DNA from: Sphingobacterium sp.
Lineage (GTDB): Bacteria > Bacteroidota > Bacteroidia > Sphingobacteriales > Sphingobacteriaceae
DNA: 39,032 nt
Reading direction: 5' to 3'
Assembly (NCBI GenBank): GCA_022712315.1
Contig: JALAGS010000128.1
Span: 1 to 39,032 of the forward strand
The notes under the pieces were generated by a model that was given only the letters and a program-made list of their open reading frames with translations, had not been told where the DNA came from and made no database searches. The position numbers were made by a program, and so were the translations under genes. Below are positions 17,880 through 25,571 of this stretch, piece by piece (position 1 is the first letter of the stretch; each line of letters starts with the position of its first letter).

Positions 17880-18752
17880 ATGAAATCAAACCAAAAACAA
17901 GTCAAATTAACCTTTATAGGTGGTCTCTTTATAGGTGGTCTATTGACCTTAGCCATGTTTTCTGCTTGTTCAAAAAACGATGGTGAGCCTGGCAATGTCG
18001 AAAATAAAAACAAGGGCCTGCAAATGTCTGCCAATACTCAATTTGGCAATATTTTGACCGATGCCGATGGTAAAACACTTTATTTCTTTTCGAATGATAC
18101 AAAAGGAACTTCGACCTGCAGCGGTAATTGTTTGGCTACTTGGCCGGTTTATTATAGCAGCGAAACAAGCACAGACCTAAAAATTGACAAAAGCCTGCTC
18201 GGTGAAATAACCCGTGAAGATGGTTCCAAACAAAGTACATTTAAAGGCTGGCCGCTTTACTACTATGCAGGCGATAGTCAATCTGGTCAGGTGAAAGGAG
18301 ATGCTGTAAATAAAATATGGTACGTGGCCAAACCCGATTATTTACTCATGGTCGCCAATGCGCAACTTATCGGTCACGATACTAAAAACTATTTAGGCGA
18401 CTATACGGAAGGAACAGGAAAAACAATTTATCTGACAGATGATAAGGGCAGAACATTGTATGCCTTTAAACCCGATAAATTCAACAAAAACAATTATACT
18501 GCTGAAGATTTCAGTAATGATGCGATCTGGCCAATCTTTCAAAAAGAGACGGGAGCTCTGCCTTCGCTTGTTCGTACAGCTGACATCGCTGTCATAACCG
18601 TCTATGGAAGGAAACAATTAACTTTCAAAGGATGGCCCTTATATTATTTCGGCCAGGATATACAACGCGGAGACAATAAAGGGATAAGTTTTCCACGCGT
18701 TGGCGTTTGGCCAATAGTAAATGACAACACAGTCGTTGCTCCTGCTAACTAA
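17880..18752 (+). CDS. COG4315 repeat lipoprotein (Lipoprotein_15 family)
   Basis: This 290-residue lipoprotein has lipobox FSAC with Cys30. The mature part has two or more copies of the COG4315 repeat: GNILTDADGKTLYFF with TCSGNCLATWPVYY at about 55-100, and KTIYLTDDKGRTLYAF with NDAIWPIF further on. Each is followed by a TFKGWPLYYY/F segment. The family is widespread and of unknown biochemical role; members are often encoded beside cytochromes or stress genes. It is the first gene of a four-gene plus-strand operon (gap of 23 nt to the cytochrome gene) and diverges from the ECF sigma gene. A perfect 15-bp tandem duplication in the signal peptide gives FIGGLFIGGL. Confidence 0.9.
   Translation: MKSNQKQVKLTFIGGLFIGGLLTLAMFSACSKNDGEPGNVENKNKGLQMSANTQFGNILTDADGKTLYFFSNDTKGTSTCSGNCLATWPVYYSSETSTDLKIDKSLLGEITREDGSKQSTFKGWPLYYYAGDSQSGQVKGDAVNKIWYVAKPDYLLMVANAQLIGHDTKNYLGDYTEGTGKTIYLTDDKGRTLYAFKPDKFNKNNYTAEDFSNDAIWPIFQKETGALPSLVRTADIAVITVYGRKQLTFKGWPLYYFGQDIQRGDNKGISFPRVGVWPIVNDNTVVAPAN
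17912..17941 (+). repeat. Perfect 15-bp tandem duplication in a signal peptide
   Basis: The 15-mer CTTTATAGGTGGTCT occurs twice in direct succession (17912-17926 and 17927-17941). It is in frame and encodes FIGGL twice in the hydrophobic core of the lipoprotein signal peptide. Confidence 0.9.
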
Positions 18753-18775
18753 GCCAAGACTAACTATTCAAACTT

Positions 18776-19183
18776 ATGGTACAAAATCTAAAAACGGTAA
18801 ATCCTCGCCTCAGCGCACATCGTTACGTTGTTATTTCACTCTTTACCTTAACAGTTCTCTCATTCTCGGCCTGTACCAAAAAGCAAGCGCAAGAACTTAC
18901 GACCATTCCGGATAACGGAACTGAAACGGTGACAACCCAGAATGTGTCCTACACGAATTTTTCTAAAGCACTTTTTGAAACGAAATGTAGTTCATGCCAC
19001 GCAACAGGACGTTCGGCAAGTGGGCGATGGGAGTTCAGTGGTTATACCTCTGTCAAAGACAATATTGCAAAGATTAACAATGCGGTATTAGTGACCAAAT
19101 CCATGCCGTTAGGCGGCTCACTCACATCAAAAGAAATAGAGCTGCTGGATGCATGGATTAAGAAAAATTCACCTGAAAATTAA
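18776..19183 (+). CDS. Cytochrome c lipoprotein
   Basis: This 135-residue protein has a lipobox (FSAC, Cys33) and one covalent haem motif, CSSCH (Cys71, Cys74, His75). Met100 in SMPLGG is the likely distal ligand, and the C-terminal helix IELLDAWIKK is typical of small class I cytochromes c. It would sit in the periplasm or at the outer membrane as an electron carrier. It lies 23 nt after the COG4315 gene and 4 nt before the YceI gene. The N terminus before the hydrophobic core is rather long (about 16 residues), but no later ATG would keep the signal peptide. Confidence 0.9.
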   Translation: MVQNLKTVNPRLSAHRYVVISLFTLTVLSFSACTKKQAQELTTIPDNGTETVTTQNVSYTNFSKALFETKCSSCHATGRSASGRWEFSGYTSVKDNIAKINNAVLVTKSMPLGGSLTSKEIELLDAWIKKNSPEN

Positions 19184-19187
19184 TGTT

Positions 19188-19745
19188 ATGCATATGAACA
19201 AAATCAACATTTACATAGCGCTCTTCATGATGCTCATCAGTATGACGACATTTGCGCAACAAAAGGCTTCCTTTGTTTCAAAAAAGACCAGCATCACTTT
19301 TTTCAGTAATGCGCCATTGGAAGACATCGAAGCCAAAAGTATCTTAGGTGCTTCGGCGATGAATCTTCAAAGCGGAGATATCATCTTTCGGGTAAAAAAT
19401 ACATCTTTTCAATTTGACAAAAAGCTCATGCAAGAGCATTTCAATGAAAATTACATGGAAAGTGACCGATACCCCCTCTCAGAATTTAAAGGGAAAGTCG
19501 AAAATGCAGACAAATTAACAAAAGACGGCAGTTATACGCTGAACGTAACGGGCACACTTCAGATCCATGGAGTTACCAAGCCGTACAACACAAAGGCTGC
19601 ATTTATTGTTAAAGATGGGACATTAAAAGCTGTTACAAGTTTTCAGGTAAGACTCGCCGATCACAAAATTTCTATTCCTTCCATCGTCGGAAAAAAAATT
19701 GCTGAAGTAGTGAAAATCACAGTTGATGCGACCTATAAACCATAA
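19188..19745 (+). CDS. YceI-family periplasmic protein
   Basis: From the ATG at 19188 (or 19194, MNKINIY) the protein has about 185 residues with a signal peptide ending TTFAQQ. The mature part is one YceI domain: a lipocalin-like barrel with ESDRYPLSEFKGKV, GTLQIHGVTKPY and a terminal VKITVDATYKP strand. YceI proteins bind isoprenoid or quinone-type lipids in a hydrophobic pocket. The frame is open further upstream into the cytochrome gene, but those residues do not look like a signal peptide, so I placed the start just after the cytochrome stop. It is the third gene of the operon. Confidence 0.9.
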   Translation: MHMNKINIYIALFMMLISMTTFAQQKASFVSKKTSITFFSNAPLEDIEAKSILGASAMNLQSGDIIFRVKNTSFQFDKKLMQEHFNENYMESDRYPLSEFKGKVENADKLTKDGSYTLNVTGTLQIHGVTKPYNTKAAFIVKDGTLKAVTSFQVRLADHKISIPSIVGKKIAEVVKITVDATYKP

Positions 19746-19764
19746 TCACCCGAATTTATTGCAA

Positions 19765-20706
19765 ATGAGAAAAACGCTATTTATACTCCTGTGCTTTACT
19801 TCCGTAAGGTCATTCGCTCAGGAAGACCTTGATAAATTAATCCATATCGATGGGGTTAAAAATGAAAAAGTCACTGCAACCTTTAAATCCGGTAACCTGA
19901 TCAACCTCAAGACAACGGAAACCATTCACCGCCATGAAATGGACTTTAGAGTAGATCACCGTTTTGGCGATATAGCAGGCAGTGCCGGTGGAGGGAAGAA
20001 TTTCTTCGGTCTCGATAATTCGACCGACATCCGAATAGGTTTTGATTACGGTCTATTAGATAACCTAAACATTGGAATCGCCCGCTCGAAGGGTGCAACA
20101 GAGGTTAGACAACTATTTGAGGGTAATGTGAAATATAGATTTATCGAACAAACAGTTGACAATAATGTACCTGTTTCTGTTGCTTTTTTTGGAAGTACAA
20201 CACTATCTGCCATGGAAGCCAGCCCGGATAAGTCCTCGGCAGCAAGCTTTGAAGACTTTAATGATCGATTGAGCTATGTGACGCAGCTCATCATTGCCCG
20301 TAAATTTAGTTCAAATCTATCGCTCGTAGTGGTCCCAACCTATCTTCACCGGAACTATACGGCTTATAACGATCAGAATGATGTATTTGCTCTTGGTATA
20401 GGTGGACGGGCCAAGGTAAGCAATAGGATAGCATTAGTAGCAGACTATACATTACCTTTCCGAAAGTCGTCGAACAAAAAATACCATGAAGATGTAAGCG
20501 GACAGCATTACTATAATGCATTAGGTGTCGGTTTGGAAATGGATACTGGAGGCCATATCTTCCATCTCAATTTTACCAATGCTACCGCAATACAAGAATC
20601 TCAGTTTATTAGCGAAACAAATAGCTCATGGGGTAAGGGACAATTCCGTTGGGGATTTAGCATTGCTCGCCGTTTCAATTTTAACAAAAAGAAACATATT
20701 GAATAA
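19765..20706 (+). CDS. DUF5777 outer-membrane beta-barrel protein
   Basis: The 313-residue protein starts at MRKTLFILL with a signal peptide ending SFAQ. The upstream in-frame ATG at 19723 lies inside the YceI gene. The mature part matches DUF5777: a conserved ETIHRHEMDFRVDHRFGDI start, then GLDNSTDIRIGFDYGLLDNLNIGIARSKG, and about a dozen amphipathic strands to a terminal FRWGFSIARRFNF. The fold should be an outer-membrane barrel; the function of the family is not established. In Bacteroidota it is often next to YceI and cytochrome c genes, as here. A strong hairpin 60 nt downstream ends the operon. Confidence 0.88.
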   Translation: MRKTLFILLCFTSVRSFAQEDLDKLIHIDGVKNEKVTATFKSGNLINLKTTETIHRHEMDFRVDHRFGDIAGSAGGGKNFFGLDNSTDIRIGFDYGLLDNLNIGIARSKGATEVRQLFEGNVKYRFIEQTVDNNVPVSVAFFGSTTLSAMEASPDKSSAASFEDFNDRLSYVTQLIIARKFSSNLSLVVVPTYLHRNYTAYNDQNDVFALGIGGRAKVSNRIALVADYTLPFRKSSNKKYHEDVSGQHYYNALGVGLEMDTGGHIFHLNFTNATAIQESQFISETNSSWGKGQFRWGFSIARRFNFNKKKHIE

Positions 20707-20766
20707 AAAGCTATTCAAAGCAAAAAAATAGAATGCTTCATCTCACGACTGGCTTATAAACTAATA

Positions 20767-20802
20767 ATTCACTAGTGCTCTGCCTCCAGATCACTAGTGA
20801 AT
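20767..20802. terminator. Long hairpin ending the COG4315-DUF5777 operon
   Basis: ATTCACTAGTG (20767-20777) and CACTAGTGAAT (20792-20802) are perfect 11-nt arms. Inside, TCTG and CAGA pair after one mismatch, leaving a CCTC loop. The 15-bp stem lies 60 nt past the stop at 20706. Only a weak T-rich stretch follows. Confidence 0.65.
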
Positions 20803-20910
20803 CACTATTGCTATTTATTATCTCCTTCAGCTGCGACATGGTGCGTTAAGGCCAAAAAAAAATTTTTTTATCGACCCCTACCAAATCTAAATTCAGCTCT
20901 ATTATAGGGT

Positions 20911-22065
20911 ATGATAGAAGATGATTTTTTAATACTGGTTCAAAAGTTAAACGATAATTCGATCAATAAAGATGAACTCATTCTGCTGGAGTCTATACTC
21001 CGTAACCGAAAGAATTCACAAAATCTCTTATTGAGCGTACGCAAACTATTCGATGAACTCACAGCCAACGATACCAACCTGCCTGATAATCCCAATAAGG
21101 AGAAAACCAAAAATCGGCTCTTGTCTTCCATTTCCGTGGAAACAAATCACCACACAAAAAAATCAGTATGGGTAAATAGGACGATGAAACTTGCAGCTGT
21201 CTCTCTTATCGCCCTTTTTACAGCATTATACTTCTATACTTCTTCAAAGAGAAATCATACAAAAGTACAATGGGCGACAATACATACCAATCACGGGGAA
21301 CGCAAAAAGGTGATATTAAATGATTCAACGACTGTCCTCCTAAATGGGAACAGTACGCTGACCTACCCACTCCTACAGATCAGCAATATGCGGATCGTAA
21401 AGCTTAAAGGCGAAGCGTTCTTTGAAGTGAGTCCCGATCCTGCCAAACCGTTTCTTGTCATAGCAAAAAATTTCACAACACAAGTTGTCGGTACGGCCTT
21501 CAATATCGATAGTGATATAGAGCGACTGGTGGAAGTTAGTTCCGGAAAGGTCAATGTCTACCGTATAGATGAAAAAGATCTTATCCATGTAATCGCCAAT
21601 CCAACTGATGAGCCACAATCTGCCGTAGGACACTTTTTTGGGAAAATTAAATCCATACTTTCCCTTTCTTCTGGGGACAAGGGACAGCTACAAAATGACG
21701 ATTGGCATAAATCTCCTATCATTGAAAAACTAGTTACTGTTGAGAACAAGATCACGCTAATAAAAGGAGAACGTGCGAAGCTGACATCAACCAACGACTG
21801 GGCGAAAACAACGCACAATGATATGATGTGGTTTAACAACGAAACAGTTCATATCAATGAACCGCTTAGCCAGATCGCCCAAAAAGTTTACCGTATTTAT
21901 GGTGACTCAATCGCTATCGACCCAGCCCTTGCTGACACTAAAGTTTCAATAACATTCAAAAACAAAGATAAAACACAAGTAATAAAAACATTAGCAGAAC
22001 TGAGCAATGCTAATTTGACATTCGATAAGAATAAAAATATATGGAATATTAAAGCTACCAATTAG
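20911..22065 (+). CDS. FecR-family anti-sigma factor (locus 2)
   Basis: This 384-residue inner-membrane regulator has a cytoplasmic anti-sigma domain (about 1-85), one membrane helix (about 92-110), a periplasmic FecR domain (about 121-218, with GERKKVILNDSTTVLLNG and KGEAFFEVSPDPAKPF) and a C-terminal DUF4974/STN-like domain (about 307-382). It should hold an ECF sigma factor until the STN domain of the SusC at 22190 signals substrate binding. Two things are odd. No sigma gene lies directly upstream, and about 60 residues (219-280) are inserted between the FecR core and the GERAKL strand. The nearest candidate partner is the sigma factor encoded at 29453-30049 on the other strand. Confidence 0.92.
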   Translation: MIEDDFLILVQKLNDNSINKDELILLESILRNRKNSQNLLLSVRKLFDELTANDTNLPDNPNKEKTKNRLLSSISVETNHHTKKSVWVNRTMKLAAVSLIALFTALYFYTSSKRNHTKVQWATIHTNHGERKKVILNDSTTVLLNGNSTLTYPLLQISNMRIVKLKGEAFFEVSPDPAKPFLVIAKNFTTQVVGTAFNIDSDIERLVEVSSGKVNVYRIDEKDLIHVIANPTDEPQSAVGHFFGKIKSILSLSSGDKGQLQNDDWHKSPIIEKLVTVENKITLIKGERAKLTSTNDWAKTTHNDMMWFNNETVHINEPLSQIAQKVYRIYGDSIAIDPALADTKVSITFKNKDKTQVIKTLAELSNANLTFDKNKNIWNIKATN

Positions 22066-22075
22066 AAAAAACTAA

Positions 22076-22100
22076 GCCAGAACTGCAAGGCAATTCTGGC
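22076..22100 (+). promoter_or_regulatory. Intercistronic hairpin between fecR and susC (locus 2)
   Basis: GCCAGAA (22076-22082) pairs with TTCTGGC (22094-22100). Inside, TGC pairs with GCA around an AAG loop after one mismatch. It lies in the 124-nt gap and may adjust the fecR to susC expression ratio by attenuation or processing. No T-run follows. Confidence 0.5.
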
Positions 22101-22189
22101 AAATGATCCAGATGTTATCAGATGGCCTGAGAAACTATTGATATCATCTCATCCTTAACAAAGTACTAACCTTATTAATTATTGCAAAG

Positions 22190-25100
22190 ATGCAAAAAAA
22201 AAGACATTGTTGTCAAAATCATAATCTTAAACAGTTTATGCGTATCTCTACTGTATTATCAGGATTTTTAATGACATCAGCTATTGTTTGTGCAAGCACA
22301 AAGAGCTATGGTCAAAAAGAATTGAATAATGCTGTTTCAGTAAATTTCAAAAACATCAGTCTTCAGGAAGCGCTTGAGCAACTTCAGACCAAATACCATA
22401 TTCCTCTAGCCTATAACAACCAGGACAGCTTCTTAAAAGTCAAAATAAATTATAGGGGAGCGAAACTCGCAAAGGAGGTATTAAAGGAAATGCTCGAACC
22501 TTATCACCTGACCTATGAAGTAAGACATGACTTTGTACGAATTCTGAAAGCAGCAAATCCAGTTCCAACAGTCAGTCATGTTCAGAAAGATATTACCGGA
22601 ACAGTAACAAACACCAAAGGTGAGACGCTGGCAGGTGTTTCCGTTACACTGAAGGACAAACCCAACGTGGGTACCACGACGGATATCCATGGTAAATTTA
22701 TTCTGGCAGCACTTCCCGGCAGTGTGCTGGTTTTCCAAAGTATAGGCTACAAAAAAATTGAAGTTGCAGCTGATGGTCAGGCTGCCCTACAAGTAAGCCT
22801 TGAACCTACAGAAGCAGGACTTGACGAAGTCGTTGTGGTAGGATTTGGCACACAGAAAAAGATATCTGTCGTCGGCGCTCAGTCTACTGTGACAGCAAAG
22901 GATCTTCAGGTTCCTGTCGCAAACCTTACGAATGCGTTGGCAGGGAGGATTGCCGGTGTTGTTTCCGTGCAAAGAACCGGGGAACCGGGGTTTGATGATT
23001 CCAGCATCTGGATTCGGGGGATCTCGACCTTCAGCCAAGGATTGAGTGAACCACTTGTGCTCGTCGATGGTACACCCCGAAAAATGTCCAATGTCGATCC
23101 CGAAGATATTGAAAGCTTCACCGTGCTAAAAGATGCTGCCGCAACAGCTGTATATGGTGTTCGTGGCGCAAATGGTGTTGTGATCATAAAAACAAAATCA
23201 GGAACACCCGGAAAACCCAAGTTCAATGTCCGTTATTATGAAGGTCTCACGCAGATGACCAAACTGCCTGAATTTGCAGATGGCATCACTTATATGAAAA
23301 TGTCGAACGAAGCCTTGACAAACCGTGGTGCAGCGCCGATTTACAGCGATGAAAAAATTCAAAAAACAGCCAGTGGTGAGGACCCCTATTTATACCCAAA
23401 CGTAGACTGGATGGGGGCGTTATTTAATAAATTTGGTCATCAGCGCCGGGGAAATATGAATATAAACGGGGGCTCTGATATGTCTAACTATTATGTAGGT
23501 GTCAGTTATTTTGACGAAGTAGGGCTCTATAAACAGGATAAGTCTGTTAATTATAACCAACAAGTAGGTTATAAAAGATATAATCTTACATCCAACTTAA
23601 CCGTAAGACCTTCCACATTGACCAAAATTGAGCTGGGGGTACAAGGCTATCTTGCCAATGCAAACTATCCAGCTTCAAGCCAGGGAACGATATTTGAAAA
23701 TGCCTGGTTAATGACACCGGTAATTCACCCGATCATGTTTGAAAATGGGACTGTGCCTGACCAACGTGCAGGTTCCTTGATGAATCCTTATGCTCACCTC
23801 ACCCAAACAGGATACGCAAACCAGTGGCGCAATCAGCTATTTTCAAATCTACGCGCTACACAAGAGCTCCCATTTATAACAAAAGGTTTATCTGCGACAG
23901 CGATGTTCTCATTTGACGTCTACAACTATACGAGTATGCGTAGAACCAAACGCCCAGACTCTTTTTTGGCAACAGGCAGGGACGAAAATGGTGTCATGCA
24001 ATATGATCAAACCTATGTTGGCGAACGCTTTCTTAGTTTCTCAAGAAATAGTGAAGGGGAAAGAACAATATACCTGGAGGGAGCACTAAACTATAAACGC
24101 GACTTCGGCAAACATTCAACCTCCGGAATGGTGCTCTACAATAAAAGTGATAGGTTAAATTCACAGGCGGGTACACTGATCACCTCACTCCCTTATCGGT
24201 TTTTGGGTGTATCGGGACGTGCAACTTATAGTTATGACAGCCGCTATTTTATGGAAGCCAATTTTGGATATAACGGTTCGGAGAACTTTGCGCCCACTAA
24301 TCGATTTGGATTCTTCCCCTCATTTGGACTTGCTTGGGTACTGAGCGAAGAGCAGTTTTTCTCGGGATTGAAAGACAAAATTTCACTTGCCAAAATAAGG
24401 TTCTCACATGGTAAAGTAGGTAACAGTAAAATTTTAATCTCCAATGATGAGCTCCGTTTTGCCTATATCTCTACCATTAAAGATGACGCTGGAGGATATA
24501 ATTTTGGAAAAAATAGCCAGACAAAATTTGACAAAGGTGTAAATATCGGCGAGTACGGTGTCAACGTAACTTGGGAGACTTCCATCAAAAGCAACTTAGG
24601 CCTAGATCTCCAAACCAAAAACAACGCGGTGAACCTCCAGCTCGATTTTTTCAGAGAACGTCGAAGCGGTATATTTCTTAGACGCGGCAATGTACCTAGT
24701 TATGTAGGACTTCAATCTGCACCTTCAGGAAATTTGGGAATAATCGACAATAAAGGAATTGATGGATCGTTGACATGGAATAAAAAGTTCGATGATTTTA
24801 GTTTTCAGTTGCTGGGCAATATTACCTACAATAGAAATAAGGTCATTGAAAATGATCAACCTAACCCTCTTTATCCCTGGCAAGACGATCGGGGTAGAAA
24901 ACTCGGATTAAGAAAAGGTTATATTGCACTCGGATTATTCGATTCTGAAGATGATATCAATAATGGCCCATTGCACCCCGGCCTGGTAAAGCCGGGGGAC
25001 ATCAAATTCCAGGATGTCAACGGCGATGGGAAAATCGATGATTTTGACAAGGTACCTATTGGCTACGGAACAATTCCGGAGCTTGTTTATGGACTTGGTT

Positions 25101-25561
25101 TTTCTTTCACTTATAAAAATTGGTCCCTATCAACTTTATTTCAAGGTGTAGGAAATGTTGATGTCATGATGACCGGAGAAGGACTCAATCCATTCTCGGT
25201 ATCCATGAGCCGCGGAAATTTATTAAATAACATCGAAGATCGCTGGACCATTGATAATCCCCGACAGGATGCATTTTATCCAAGACTGTCAGACGGAAGT
25301 CCCAACAGCAATTTTGTACCAAGTACCTGGTGGCTAAAAAATGGTCGATATGTACGTTTAAAAGATGTACAATTAAGCTATCAGCTACCCAAACATGTTG
25401 TCAAACACGCAAAACTTGACGCGGCCAGCATTTTCTTTTCAGGCTACAATCTGTTTACCTGGAGTCCTTTCAAATTCTGGGATGTGGAACTCGGCGATGG
25501 AAAAGGGTCTAAATACCCGAATATCAAGACCTATTCACTGGGCTTAAATATCAACTTCTAA
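22190..25561 (+). CDS. SusC/RagA TonB-dependent transporter with STN signalling domain (locus 2)
   Basis: This 1123-residue transporter has a signal peptide (to about 42), an STN domain (about 52-120, FKNISLQEALEQLQ to TYEVRHDFVRIL), a carboxypeptidase-regulatory-like domain (about 135-212), the box DEVVVVGFGTQKK, a plug with DAAATAVYGVRGANGVVII, and a barrel ending SLGLNINF. The STN domain should contact the periplasmic part of the FecR protein at 20911, coupling import to sigma release. A calcium-loop-like DVNGDGKIDDFD lies near the C terminus. The second possible start is Met17 (MRISTVLSG). Codons 2-4 are an A9 run. It is followed by susD after 10 nt. Confidence 0.96.
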   Translation: MQKKRHCCQNHNLKQFMRISTVLSGFLMTSAIVCASTKSYGQKELNNAVSVNFKNISLQEALEQLQTKYHIPLAYNNQDSFLKVKINYRGAKLAKEVLKEMLEPYHLTYEVRHDFVRILKAANPVPTVSHVQKDITGTVTNTKGETLAGVSVTLKDKPNVGTTTDIHGKFILAALPGSVLVFQSIGYKKIEVAADGQAALQVSLEPTEAGLDEVVVVGFGTQKKISVVGAQSTVTAKDLQVPVANLTNALAGRIAGVVSVQRTGEPGFDDSSIWIRGISTFSQGLSEPLVLVDGTPRKMSNVDPEDIESFTVLKDAAATAVYGVRGANGVVIIKTKSGTPGKPKFNVRYYEGLTQMTKLPEFADGITYMKMSNEALTNRGAAPIYSDEKIQKTASGEDPYLYPNVDWMGALFNKFGHQRRGNMNINGGSDMSNYYVGVSYFDEVGLYKQDKSVNYNQQVGYKRYNLTSNLTVRPSTLTKIELGVQGYLANANYPASSQGTIFENAWLMTPVIHPIMFENGTVPDQRAGSLMNPYAHLTQTGYANQWRNQLFSNLRATQELPFITKGLSATAMFSFDVYNYTSMRRTKRPDSFLATGRDENGVMQYDQTYVGERFLSFSRNSEGERTIYLEGALNYKRDFGKHSTSGMVLYNKSDRLNSQAGTLITSLPYRFLGVSGRATYSYDSRYFMEANFGYNGSENFAPTNRFGFFPSFGLAWVLSEEQFFSGLKDKISLAKIRFSHGKVGNSKILISNDELRFAYISTIKDDAGGYNFGKNSQTKFDKGVNIGEYGVNVTWETSIKSNLGLDLQTKNNAVNLQLDFFRERRSGIFLRRGNVPSYVGLQSAPSGNLGIIDNKGIDGSLTWNKKFDDFSFQLLGNITYNRNKVIENDQPNPLYPWQDDRGRKLGLRKGYIALGLFDSEDDINNGPLHPGLVKPGDIKFQDVNGDGKIDDFDKVPIGYGTIPELVYGLGFSFTYKNWSLSTLFQGVGNVDVMMTGEGLNPFSVSMSRGNLLNNIEDRWTIDNPRQDAFYPRLSDGSPNSNFVPSTWWLKNGRYVRLKDVQLSYQLPKHVVKHAKLDAASIFFSGYNLFTWSPFKFWDVELGDGKGSKYPNIKTYSLGLNINF

Positions 25562-25571
25562 TTTAACCAAA

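Noticed and set aside
20854..20869. A9T7 tract upstream of the first fecR
   Set aside because: It could be a bent or slippery promoter element, but I see no associated promoter boxes and such tracts are common in AT-rich intergenic DNA.
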